A stretch of DNA of 64,000 bases from Lasiosphaeris hirsuta (lineage: Eukaryota > Ascomycota > Sordariomycetes > Sordariales > Lasiosphaeriaceae): NCBI GenBank assembly GCA_030549175.1, contig JAUKUA010000002.1:6324001-6388000 (forward strand), written 5' to 3'. The translations under genes were made by a program, and so were the position numbers. The notes under the pieces are model-generated. The model ran no database searches, had not been told where the DNA came from, and worked only from the letters and a program-made list of their open reading frames with translations. This document shows, piece by piece, positions 34,505 through 45,279 of this stretch; the first letter of the stretch is position 1, and every line of letters begins with the position of its first letter.

Positions 34505-35425
34505 ATGCTCGAAGCAACGGGCAAGAAAATCTCTTTCACAGGTCAAGTATTTCTCCATGATCGCAGGTTCGCTCACCCTCCAATATTACTACCCTACCGT
34601 GCGCTAATATTTGGACTCCCGTGTCGGCCAACTCCAATGTTCTCGCCTCCACACTTCTCTAGATGGAAAGCAGCCCTCCGTCACGCATCGAAAACCATCA
34701 AATTCCCTTTCCCCAATGAAAGCGTAGCCCATTACACCCAACCCAGCACACGTGCGGAACATGTCTCAACAACTGGCCCTCAGCTTCAAACCACCCTTCG
34801 ATTAATGCCACTAGGAGGCTCCATCACCCACGGCGTCGGCTCCTCTAATCAGAATGGATACAGGGAGGTCCTTCTCCAACTCCTCCACCGCCACGGCTTC
34901 TATGTCCGTCTGGTCGGCTCCCGGAAAGCCGGTACTATGTCTAATGACGAACACGAGGGCTGGCGCGCATTCAGGGTCGACCAAATTACGACAAAAGCGA
35001 AGGCGTCGGCTAAGAAGCTGCAACCACACGTGTTCACCGTCAACGCTGGCTCCAATGATTGCCTACAAGGGTATAAAATTGAGGAAGCGAGTAACCGCGT
35101 TGGCGATTTGCTGGAATCTCTGTGGTTGGCCTGTCCCGGTTCAACTGTTGTCCTCGCGAGTCTGCTGGTAAACAAGGACGAGCGGGTCGATGCGACGATC
35201 AGGGCTTTCAACCAGCAGCTAGAGACGCTAGCGCGGATAAAGAGAGTGGAAGGAAGGAAGATTGTGTTTGTGGACATGCGCGGTGGCGACGGGCCGCTTG
35301 TGGAAGATTTAGTGGAGGATGGGACGCATCCCAACGATGCAGGATACGCGAAAATGGCCAAGATATGGCTACGGGGTATTCAAGCAGCGTCGAACAGCGG
35401 CTTCTTGTCAGCGACACGAAGATAG
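34505..35425 (+). CDS. SGNH/GDSL hydrolase, CE3-like esterase
   Basis: A single-exon frame of 306 residues. Block I is RLMPLGGSITHG (nucleophile Ser106), with VGSRKAGTMSNDEHEGWRAF after it. Block III is NAGSND (180-185). The catalytic Asp-His pair is in DGTHPND (Asp272, His275). This order matches CE3-type acetyl xylan esterases and related SGNH hydrolases, which deacetylate polysaccharides. There is no convincing signal peptide at the first Met, and the N-terminal ~90 residues are poorly conserved in character. Translation may instead start at the Met at residue 45 (34637). It stands alone between decayed elements. Confidence 0.85.
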   Translation: MLEATGKKISFTGQVFLHDRRFAHPPILLPYRALIFGLPCRPTPMFSPPHFSRWKAALRHASKTIKFPFPNESVAHYTQPSTRAEHVSTTGPQLQTTLRLMPLGGSITHGVGSSNQNGYREVLLQLLHRHGFYVRLVGSRKAGTMSNDEHEGWRAFRVDQITTKAKASAKKLQPHVFTVNAGSNDCLQGYKIEEASNRVGDLLESLWLACPGSTVVLASLLVNKDERVDATIRAFNQQLETLARIKRVEGRKIVFVDMRGGDGPLVEDLVEDGTHPNDAGYAKMAKIWLRGIQAASNSGFLSATRR

Positions 35426-36900
35426 CGCGCCTCAACCTAGTTTGTATTGGAGCTTGACGGGGGTTAATGATGGTACGGTCCCAGCTTCGCATATGTCTAA
35501 CGAGCCGATCAAGCAACCTTGGCTTGCTCTCCTGCTCGGTAGTCTGCCGGCGTTCTGTCCTCAAATCGGGTTCGTAGCCGTCATCCCCCCATCGTCCCAA
35601 TCCTTGTTTTGTCATCTAACGCAACAATCGCATCTTGCGTCTCTCGGGTAGCTCTGCATGCAGAATATAGAGCGGCAGACTCGGCAACAACCCGAGGATC
35701 TTCAGTCGCAAATCTGGCTTTGCACCCTATGCCATACGTACGATAGCTTCTCTGACGCTTGGGCTGGTCTCGAGCCAGCTTTCTCCCCGCTGTTTGAGAA
35801 GGAAAAGCAAAGACTTCTCCTCTAACCGCCGATGAATCCGCAAATCCATATGCGAATCTATACCCACGAGGAATCTCTCGACAGCCGATGCCACTGCTGT
35901 CTCTGAAAATCCATCGAGGTCTAGGAGAGCCAACACACAAACCTCTGCAGCTCGAAGCAAGCCTTCGGTCAGCCTGATTGGCCTTACCACCTTGATGCCG
36001 AGCACAAACTTGAACAAGTTCTTAGTCCTCGCTGCCGCCTCGACATCCTCCTCCGGCAGCGACATTGACTTTTGTTGGTGCTGATATCAGCGTACAAGAT
36101 CCCGGAGTAAGGGCTTGAAACCATTAAGACTGTCATTATTCTGGTCCGCGAAAAGAGTATCCCCGAATATCTCTTCATTTCCAGCAATGGCTTCGACCAA
36201 CACCTTTTTCGTCACTGCGGTGTCATTCGTCTTATCCAATAGCGGTTTCGCCATCTTTTTCGAGTCCGAGTCTTCACTGCAGTCTGTTAGGACCGAGATC
36301 ATCGCCGTTTCAGTGACGAATAGCTGCTTCTCTCCCTTCAGCAAAAGCTTACCAGCGAACGGCATTCGTTCGTCACGGCCGCCTCCAGCACCCTGTCGCT
36401 GATGGGTAAACGGTCCCCCAGGCGACCGAACAAAAAACCGGGAAAAAGCTTCCACCGGACGCAGTACTCGGTGCTGCCATTGTCAGAGCTGCTTTCGTCC
36501 ATGGTTGCCGCAACGTAAATCGCTTCTTCGCTGATAGGCAAGTCATCACCGCACTCGCTCAAGAAGGGATCCAAGATATGAAACCCCTCATCGATGTTGC
36601 AGAGCGCAATGCGGATGGTTGCTTTGATGGTTGGTTCAATGATCGGCAAGCTTCGCATACCCTTGGTTCTCAGGACCATGCGAAGATCTTTGATATTCCT
36701 CCTCCACCTCGAGTCCTGCGGCCGCCGGGCGATGCGGGCTGAGATTGCTGTGAGGAAATCCTCTCTGAGCTCTATTCTCTTGAGAATCTCTTTCAGTCTC
36801 TCGGGTAGGTGGGGAAGTGGGTCATAATTGAGGCCGTTGCGGCCACGGCCGTCATGCCGGAACGGCACCCATCCAGTTGCCAGGGCAGCTTCAACCGCCT
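35426..36900 (-). pseudogene. STAND/NLR-associated repeat gene, frameshifted
   Basis: The minus strand encodes a run of ~30-40-residue repeats of the type 'LPISDRVLEAAVTNE' and 'VTKKVLVEAIAGNEE'. I recognise these as the 'IT.EV..AAA.N...G..V...LL' repeats that close many fungal NACHT/patatin-type STAND proteins. Coding sequence runs from ~36870 (NYDPLPHLPERLKEILKRIE) but changes frame within the motif AAVTNE at ~36370 and again near 36075. It continues as FKFVLGIKVVRPIRLTEGLL and a short last frame to ~35580. The frame changes occur without room for introns, so the gene is dead. No ATPase or N-terminal domain remains. A second copy lies at 47330-48434. Confidence 0.65.
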
Positions 36901-37092
36901 ATTCCATGATCTCAGCGTGGACATAGTCATTCCAGCGGGATAATTTCAAGATCTTCTCAGGATCTTTGCGAGAAGCCACTTTCAGTGCAATTCTCTCAGT
37001 CATCGGACTTTGGCATGACGGAGAGAGGTAAGAGCCTCGGCCTCCTTGCTCTCCAAGTATGCGACGGTTACGTCCGCTGTAACAGCCTGGTT

Positions 37093-38187
37093 ATCTGCGA
37101 CGAATCTGGGCACACGAAATTTCCTTTTTGGTTCGTCATCCTGAGCTGGGGTGAGCTGTGGCTGATTTGTCCTGAGCTTTCCCTGATTCTTCCCTGAGCT
37201 AGGGTAATCCTATACGCCGCCGCCCAGCAGTATCGATTAGATAAGGCCTCCTTCCTCAACCCCGCGCACCCAGATACATTCTTTCCTCTTCATCTTGCAA
37301 TTAATTACGTTTGGGCACAACTCCTGCAGCTCTGACTCGGCCAAGTTCGCCAGCGGTGACAGCCATCCCGGATTTCGTACCATCCCATCGATGCCGTCAT
37401 ATCATGTACCATCCCAAATCCGAGCTGGGATACCATGTTCCATCCCAGAATTTGAGCTGGGGTATTGTGTGCACCATCTCAAGGCATGTACTGGTATATT
37501 CTGGGCCAAAATTCGGGACTGTGGCCCAGGATTCGGGCCATTAGGGCAATGTCGCCCCTTAGCAGTGTCCACTGCGGTCCCAAACTTGGGCTACCCTTTG
37601 GCATTAATTACATAAATACGCGACCCAGTGCATGAGAACATCAGTTGGGTGTAAATTGGAGAAGTTATGATGGTCTTATAACCTGAGCTCACTTTCTGCC
37701 GGCAGAAAAGGTCGTAACCTGCGGTAACAGGGGCTAAATATAGACTAGTGGCCGAGAACTGGGTCGCTGACACTGGGCGGCAAGTTTCTGCCGACAGAAA
37801 AGGTACGTAGCTTACGATAGCGGGGAGAAAATATGAGCTCGTGGCTGTCAGATTCAGGGGCCCTGAGCCCTGAATCCATTGCTGACTGGATGCCTGGCAC
37901 TGCCTGAACGTTAGTGAGCCTGAGCTACAGTATTGACGAAGCCCGAATCCTACAGAAAGGTCTATAAAAGAAAGAGGCCTAGCTGCAAGCCAGAACAACA
38001 CAACAGAAGCAATCAGAACCTCTTTGGGTCCACAGTTTTCTTTCCAGAGTGCAGTGTTTCTGACAGATTGGATTACCCCAGCTTAGGGAAGAATCAGGGA
38101 AAGCTCAGGACAAACCAGCCGCAGTTCAACCCAGCTTAGGACTACGAACGAAAAAGGAAACTTTCTGTGTCCAGATTTGTCGCATCG
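37093..38187. mobile_element. Inverted-repeat element with ~118-bp arms
   Basis: The left arm 37093-37210 and right arm 38070-38187 are inverted copies (for example CAGGACAAA.CAGCCGCAG in the right arm against its complement in the left), differing mostly by transitions. The 860-bp interior contains tandem motifs (CCATCCCA...GAGCTGGGAT, 37370-37480), two direct copies of a ~75-bp unit beginning with the palindrome TTTCTGCCGGCAGAAA (near 37687 and 37787), and an LTR-like end at 37846-38065. No coding capacity is recognised. Part of the arm also occurs near 47205-47250. Confidence 0.7.
37846..38065 (+). mobile_element. Probable LTR remnant
   Basis: It begins TGTCAGA and ends TCTGACA, the same termini as the solo LTR at 38272-38556, and shares the end AGAGTGCAGTGTTTCTGACA. 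No matching target duplication was found (GTGGC versus GATTG), so the left limit is uncertain. Confidence 0.45.
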
Positions 38188-38271
38188 GAAACGAGAAGAA
38201 TGCTTCTTTGCACTGTTGCATATATCACCAATGGGCCATCTCAATACGTCACTTAACTTAGCTGCATAACC

Positions 38272-38556
38272 TGTCAGAAAGAAGGGGGTTCTGGCCAGAG
38301 GCCAGAACACCATGAAGGTATGGATAACCGAGCTGAACGGAGCTCAGCAGAGCTGAGCTCTGGTGTGGGCATCTGAGCTGAACTGACTACGTCAGTTCAG
38401 CTAGTGTAGATCACCATTTGCCACCAGGTTTGCCACCATTCACAAACTATAATAAAGGCTCTCTGGCTTCGCCAGAGGGCCACAGAACAAGTAATACAAT
38501 CACGCAGTTGCAACCCCTTCAAATCAACCAGAACCTAGAGTGCAGTGCTTCTAACA
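38272..38556 (+). mobile_element. Solo LTR, 285 bp, with perfect 5-bp target duplication
   Basis: The termini are TGTCAGA at the start and TCTAACA at the end (one transition from a perfect inverted repeat). The unit is flanked on both sides by TAACC (38267-38271 and 38557-38561). It contains a TATAATAAAGG box-like stretch near 38447. No internal retrotransposon sequence adjoins it, as expected after LTR-LTR recombination. Confidence 0.85.
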
Positions 38557-39107
38557 TAACCCGTATATACGATGTGCTCAACATATAAAAGACGCCTTGT
38601 TCCACGCCCTCGGAACGTCATCCTAGAGAGAGATCACCATACTAAACAGGTACGCATGGTCCCTTACGCCAGAGAAGTAACAGCGATGAAAACTCTAACC
38701 CACCAACTAGTACCGAAGCCATCAAGCCTTGGACAAGCGGACTCACACTTCTTAACGACAGGCTCGCCATCACCAATAGTGGCAAGGGAGTTGATATTTT
38801 TTTGGTACAAAGTTAAGACACTCTCGCTATTTACTATGGGCCTAAGAATCCTACAACTACGCGTAGACAACGTGTGACTGGGTTCTCTTGTCTTTGATGA
38901 CAGCTGCAAGACTTTCTGTGGGCAAGACAGAGCAACGGTGATCGATTCTGTGGTGTTGCGGGCCAGGATTTCCCTGGCCTGCAACAGCTATCTAGGTGTG
39001 GCCCAAAGGGCACTAGCCAGGTGAGGTGGAGTGTGTGCCCTGCACCCTCGAGGTGGGGCACCACCTCCAACACTTTCAGATTACGTTGAAGCGTATACGT
39101 AGATCGG
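38557..39107. other. Intergenic with a perfect hairpin
   Basis: This is the 3' flank of the kinase-ankyrin gene. A 33-bp hairpin at 38954-38986 has arms TGTTGCGGGCCAGG and CCTGGCCTGCAACA with one mismatch. A GGTGGGGCACCACC palindrome is near 39051. It may be another LTR or terminator-like fragment. No gene is seen. Confidence 0.5.
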
Positions 39108-42100
39108 CTAACCGCGATCAGAATAGAGCAGCATCTTTACACGCTCGCGTTGGGCTATCCAGAAAGCCCTATCTCGGACGGTCAAGTGAAACCCATCCGG
39201 AATGGGAAACAAGGCATCTTGCTCGACAATCTCCAGCGGTGTCGTGCCCTGAAACAACCACAGCTGGAACCCAAGCAGCTCGGTACGACCGGCTGAGCAT
39301 TTAATCCGAGGATCAGCCCCGGCCTGCAGCAGAGCCTCAACGGCGGTGGGATTGACATTTGCGGTGGCGTAGTGTAGAGCCGTGTAACCGTTCGCATCCT
39401 GCAGGTCGAGCACTTTCGGATCGGGGAAAACGCGCCGAAGAAGGTTAAAGACGGCTTGAAAGTCGCTCGCCCGAAGGAATTTTGTTCTTATTTGAGTGTG
39501 TTGGCAGATGGAGTGGAAGACGGTAAGCCCCTTGGATGGGTCCGTGTAAAGAGGGAAGACTGTCCGAGGCCGAGCGACTAACCATTCTAGAGACCTTAGG
39601 TGGCTGGCATTAGGTACAAGGTAGAGGAATTCCCCAAGGACATTCCCTCGTATGCAGCCAGGATTCTGCTTGGTTAGCGTAGCGCCGCTGTCGAGTAAGT
39701 TGCCCGCCAGGTCCAAGTACCCCGACACTAATGCGTAGAGCAACGGAGTATCGGACGCTTCTGGATCTCCGGCCTCGTTGGGGTCTAGCCCGCAGGAGAG
39801 AAGCTTTTGGGTGACGGCCGAGTCATTGTGCCACCGGCAGTGGTGAAGCGCGGATTTCACGCCCGTTGATCCAAACCGCACCGACGCGAACGGAGATGCA
39901 CCGGCGCGGATTACAATCTCCAAGGCCCGTACATCTTCCATTAACACGGCTTGTAGAACAGGCAGGGTGATCGGCCCGCCATGGGCCTGCGGTGGCTGCA
40001 GAGACTTTGGGTCGCGCCGGACGAGCAAATCCAGAGCTGCGTGCTCGGCCAACATGATGGCCCTGGCCACCGGCCTTCCCGGATCGTCTGAAACTTTGGC
40101 TCCGGCTTGCAGCAGCAAGGAATACACGTCGGCGAGCGCCTGTCCCACATCACACTGGGGCGAACTATACTGGAGCCTCAGTTTCGCAGTGTAGCTCAGA
40201 GCCGAAGCCAGCGTCGAACGACTTCCTCTGTGGAGAGTGTTCAGGTCATGGGAGTGCGGCGTTTCATCGAGAAGAAGCTTCACGATATCGGCTCTCCGAA
40301 GTGACGCCGCACGACTCAAGGGCGTCCACCCATCGCACGCAATCAAGGTCGAAGCACCGAGCTGGAGCAGGGCTTGTATTGCTGCTAGGCTCTGGACGGC
40401 GACGGCCCGGTGCAGCGGGGTGCCTGGCTCAACGTTGTGGTAAAAGGCGGATGCCACTGGAGAGATGAAGGTGCCGTCGGGATGGGCGAATTTGTGGAGC
40501 TCGGCACCCCCGGCGAGCAAGGCCCAGGTGACATCAAACACATCCGCATCGTCCAACGAGGCAAGCCAGTGCAGCCCGTTCTCGCCGTCCACGTTGCCTA
40601 TCTGTGCACTGGCACCCGCTTCCAACAGGATGCGCGCAATGGCGGCGTGGCCTGATCGACATGCCAGGACCAGAGCAGTATCGCCCCTGCTGTTTTGCTC
40701 ATCCAGCATTGCCTTGCGGTCCAAGGGGTCGGCAGCGCTGAGAACAGCTCGGACGGCGAGTGGTGCGCCCAACATGGCAGAGCACTGAAGCGGCGAGCAA
40801 TCCCAGTCGCCAAGGCGAACGCCGGAGCCCCGCGTTGCTAACCAGTCGAGGTCGGTTGGCTGTGCCAGCTTCTCCATCCAGTCGGCGGGGATGTTGTAGG
40901 ACGAGGCCCAAAACGTCCCGCGGTACACCCTGATGGCTTCCGAATGAAGCGCTGCATCGACCTGTCGGAGCAGGCGCAAAGCCGGCTTGGATCCGTGGCA
41001 AGCAGCCAAGCGAAGCCAGGGCCGCGTTTTGTAAGCCATATCTTGGAGCTGGAATTTGTGCGCAAACGTCGCCACCAGCGTCTTGGAGAGCATATGGCCG
41101 CGTTCTGCGGCCATGTTGAGCCAGTAGCAGGCAGTTTCGATGCAGGTCTCCGGGAAGCCCTCCATGCCGAGTTGCCCCAGGAGAAATGCTGCGCCGGTCG
41201 CCCGGTCCGCAGGAGGCTTAACAACCCTCCACTCTGAGATGTCCTCCTCAGCGGCATGGGTGCAATGGCGATCTGGGACCGGCAAAGGGTGGGCCTGAGC
41301 AATGGCTTCTAGACGCCGTGAAATTTGGAGACGGAGCCGAGTCGTCATCCATCCCGTACGGAAAACCGGCATCGGAACGCTAATCTATTGTATTGCACCA
41401 CTAAAGGTTAGTATCGGTGCGAACCTCGCTATCACACACATGAAGTAGTCGCAATCTAACCTCGTTGGGGTCAAACGGCGCGATGGACACCGGCGGTACG
41501 GCACCCGGCTCGTATCGGGACTCTCTGGCGCATTGCCCACGCAAGCAGTTGAGAACCACCTGCAGCCGCCTCTCTGCTGGATCACGCTGCAGCGTCGCAT
41601 CGAGGAGCAAGCAGATCTCTTCTACGTCTGTGTCGTGCGGGAGATGCTCGAGCGCATGCATTTGTCCTACCGCCATGCTGACGAGTTCGTTGGTATCCTT
41701 CCACATGGTCCAAGTCTCGATGCTTGTCTCGGGGTCGGCGGAGCAGGAGGACTCAAACAGCGTCGCGCCGGCCGCTGCGATGGCCCATATCACAAAGCCG
41801 AGCGAGTAGACGTCTGCCTGGGCAAGGTCCATGTCTGGCTCGCCATGGAGAACCTCGGGTGCCGCCCAGACAGGCGTCAGGCCGACCAGACCCGCTGCCT
41901 CGGCCAAATCGACCGAGAAGCCGAAATCAGAAAGCTTTGCCACAACCGGGAATTTTGCGTCTTCGCAGGGGAAGAGAAGGATGTTGTCCAACTTTATATC
42001 GGAATGCGCGATGCCGCATGCGTGAAGGGCGGCGACGGCTTCCACAACGTCTAGAATCATGCGCTGCTTCCACGCATAAGTTGATTCGAAGTTTTCCAAA

Positions 42101-42714
42101 AAGGTGCCCATGGTGCCAAACTTGGCAAACTCGACGAATAGGTTGGGCAGAAATTCGCGAGGCCGATACGGATCTGGCTCCCAACCGAGCGATTGGATCC
42201 GGACAAAGTTGACGTGCTCACGTAACGAGCCGTGGAGCAGGATACGCAGTTCCTGCACTATGGACCGGTACTGCAACGACTTTTCTTCGTCGGGCGTGTC
42301 TGCAGGGGCGGCGCTGAGCGACTTGACGGCGGCGGCCGGGGCGTTGAAGTTGAGCCAAGCTTGGTCCTCGCCCCAGCCGGTTGGGAATCTTCTGACGGTA
42401 AAGATACGCCCTTTTCCGGTGATTGGAAACATCCCAAGGTCCAAAGGAGACTCAGCCTTCAGTTCGTTCTGCGTGGCCAGCCACTGCAAGAGCACCACCT
42501 CGTCATATTGAATTCTCGCACCGCGTTGCGTCGGTGCTTTGCTGCTGATTGTGCTCCGATGGAAGCGCTGGGCTCCGGGCGGAGGGGTTCTGCTTCTCTG
42601 CTTTCGAGAACCGGCGGTGCGAAGGCCCGGGACTTGAATGACATCCCCGAGCGCATCAGAGGCGCCAGGCAGCGCCAAGACTGACCTTCCGAAGGAGACG
42701 ACTGAACTCAGCAT
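39108..42714 (-). CDS. Protein kinase-ankyrin repeat fusion protein (sensor candidate)
   Basis: Two exons, 42714-41461 and 41384-39108, with a 76-bp intron (donor GTTAGA, branch CTAAC, acceptor CAATAG), give 1,176 residues. An in-frame TGA two codons upstream fixes the start. Residues ~120-410 are a protein kinase: VK131 is the likely ATP lysine, catalytic loop HSDIKLDN (237-244), DFG at 263-265, APE at 285-287 and DVYSLGF at 301. The Arg of HRD is Ser. From ~residue 590 come ankyrin repeats (DTALVLACRSGHAAIARILL; NGYTALHYATANVNPTAVEA). Between them is a Sel1-like or helical region (ETACYWLNMAAERGHML). It is head to head with a HeLo-pseudokinase gene. Kinase plus ankyrin suggests a receptor-type signalling protein. 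Function has not been shown. Confidence 0.85.
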
Positions 42715-43159
42715 CGCTCAGCTTTTTGTTTGCTGCGCGGTAGAGTATATGAATGACGGGTCAAAATGGTTGAGGGAGGGGAGGGGGAGTAAAGATGCTA
42801 GGACAGAAGGCGGCGCAAACACGGGGCAGCTAAGCTGGTTCAGTCTGAATTTCTTTTTGTATTTATCATGACCGCAGTCAGCCGCATACTCACAACAAAA
42901 TTGATCATCACATCACGGATCCGTACAGCGCGGTATACCATCTCCGGCTGCCGAGCGTCCCCAGAGCGCGGGTGGCAGCGCCAGTGGCGGCGCCGGGGGC
43001 CTCAGCCGCACAACGCAAGCCATGTCCGAAAGCACCCCCCCCCCCGTTTTTTTCTTCCCCCACCGGTCTCCGTGAAACCCTCCTTCAGGATTTCGCTCTT
43101 CTTTTTTCTCTAATCGACACGAAAAGAAGCCCGGCAGCGCGGAAGCAAGACGAGATCCC
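42715..43159. promoter_or_regulatory. Shared divergent promoter region of the kinase-ankyrin and HeLo-pseudokinase genes
   Basis: Only 445 bp separate the two start codons, so the genes very probably share regulatory DNA. It contains a C11 tract at 43035-43045 next to a T-rich tract, and a pyrimidine-rich stretch before the HeLo start. No TATA box or specific operator could be assigned. Confidence 0.6.
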
Positions 43160-44906
43160 ATGGCAGCAGAGCTAGGCCTCGCGGCCGCCGGGGTGGTCCC
43201 GTTGGCCGCCAAGGTCCTCCATGGTTGTTTAGACACGTACAGACTCTTCAGCGAGGCCAAAGAGCTAGGCAGCGACTCCCAGTCCCTGATATGGAAGTTT
43301 CGAATCCAGCAAACGAGACTCAAAATCTGGGGAGAGGAGTGGGGGCTCTTGGCAAGTTCCTCACACCAATCTCCAAGGGCGGCAGGCGACGGCGATGACG
43401 ACAACCCGCTCGTGCTAGAGACGCTGCTGCGTATCTCGGACATTCTAAGGGACTACAAACAGCTGAACCAGCGCTACGGTCTGTCGCTCGTGTCGGACGA
43501 TCCACAGTATCGACGGCCGGTAGGTTCCGCTCCTAGCACCAGGCCACTGGATAGGGGTTGGCTGCTTACTCGCCTGCTCGTATTAGGGTCGCCATAATAC
43601 GGTCGAGGATCTCATCGCCTCCGAATTTGAAGAGTATCAGGCTCGGGACATACAAATACAGAAAACCCGATCCAAAGCTGCCTCGTTTCTCGACAAGTTC
43701 CGCTGGGTTGTGTCGGACAAGACCAAGCTCGAGACCATCGTCGTTCACTTGAGAGACTGCAACGACGGCCTATATCACTTGCTGTCGGCTACCGAGAGAA
43801 GACGGCTTCGAAGGGCGCTTGCACCAGAGCTGGTGACGACGAACACGGTCCCAGGCCTCGCTCAGCTGGAGGAGGCGTCCCAGGGCAACAGTGGCTTATC
43901 CAACATGGCTGCGCTGCGGCGCTTCAATGTCTCCCTTGCCACTGCAGCTCCAACTTCGACGTCGGTTTGTGGAGGACTCGTCACGGCGATACCAATGACG
44001 TCCATCCAATGCTCCTTGGTGGCGGGACAGGTCCGAGAAGTGGCTGCATACGCATCGGGGGACGCTGCCGGCCCTGGCAGAACCTTGTTCTTGGAGTGGA
44101 AGCAGTATGGCAACAGTGCCGATGAGAAGGCCCAAGAGACTCGGACCCGCAACCTCGCGAGTTTGCTCCAGCGCCTCACAGTCGCCGAGGGTCTCTGCAT
44201 ACCACAGTGTCTCGGGTATGCCGCCGACCACCGAAACTATCGAACCTGTCTGATATTCAAGCATCCGGTTGGCGCCAGCGAGCAGCCCGAGACTCTTGCT
44301 CGATTGCTCAGTTCCAACGGAGTTCCGTCGCTAGGCGACCGTTTCAAGCTGGCCCTCAATCTCGCCGCCTCCCTTTCGGCTATGCACACTTCCGGATGGC
44401 TGCACAAGCAGCTCAGTTCCTACAACGTCCTCTTCTTTTCCTCCACTATCGCCGCAGGTGACAACCTGGTCGATGGCTGGAGCATCCCCCCGCCGTTCAT
44501 AGTTGGTTTCGAGTACTCTCGCCCCAATGAAGAGGATGCCGACAGCGAGGCAGTTCGCGGCAACCCACATCAGCAACCATACCGCCACCCGAGCTCCCAG
44601 GGGCCTCTACGAAAGAGGTTTTGTCGTGCATTTGACATTTACTCGCTGGGCGTCATGCTCGTCGAAATTGGATATTGGAGGCCCATATCGCAGTTCATCA
44701 AGGATTCCTACACGCCCGAAAAGCTGCTTCATCACCTCATTACGGTCCATACGCCCAGACTGCCGCCCAAGACGGGTGCCTTGTACGCACAAGTCGTGAG
44801 GAGTTGCTTGGAGGGAGCCCTCGCCAACCCTGCCCTCGACGAGGCTCAGTCTCAGCGCGTGTTCTACTGGTCCGTAGTTAGCGAGCTGGAGCGCCTAGTT
44901 GTTTAA
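43160..44906 (+). CDS. HeLo-domain pseudokinase (cell-death effector candidate)
   Basis: Two exons, 43160-43519 and 43587-44906, with a 67-bp intron, give 559 residues. Residues 1-~225 are a HeLo (HET-S/prion-inhibition) domain: an N-terminal hydrophobic helix (MAAELGLAAAGVVPLAAKVL), then RLKIWGEEWGL (53-63), the family's signature. HeLo domains form helical bundles whose N-terminal helix inserts into membranes. Residues ~265-559 are kinase-like (FLEWKQYG; FDIYSLGVMLVEIGYW), but the catalytic loop reads HKQ (393-395) instead of HRD and the DFG position reads GFE (427-429). It is therefore predicted to be catalytically dead. The layout is analogous to MLKL (helical bundle plus pseudokinase). 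It is divergently paired with the kinase-ankyrin gene. Confidence 0.85.
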
Positions 44907-45163
44907 AAGGCCTCCATCGCTGTCTGAAGCGCCAGGATCTGGAATAGAATGGAGGCGCTGGTGCGGGGAACGCTGGTGAAGGTTACAGGCACGGCAATGC
45001 CTATGTGGGGATGACCCCACATCAGTATTCAGAACTTCCAAATATAATAAGCGATTATAATAATTACTACATCTCTGCCCACACCAGAAAGCGAGGGGGG
45101 CAGGCTTCAACTAATCACTTACCCAATCCCCTACTATACGATCCATCATCTCTGGGCACATTG

Positions 45164-45243
45164 CTAGTTTCAAAAATGGGACACATTTTGGCCATCTTTG
45201 TATATGGAACCAGTTCTAGGGCCCCGCTCGGCTAGAGTTGAAG
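45164..45243. repeat. Direct repeat, left copy flanking the HET pseudogene
   Basis: About 80 bp, including GCCATCTTTGTATATGGAAC and CGGCTAGAGTTGAAG. It matches 47021-47103 in the same orientation, with differences that are mainly transitions. Confidence 0.8.
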
Positions 45244-45279
45244 TAGTTTAGCAGACCATTTCCGCCAATGCTGGACAGG

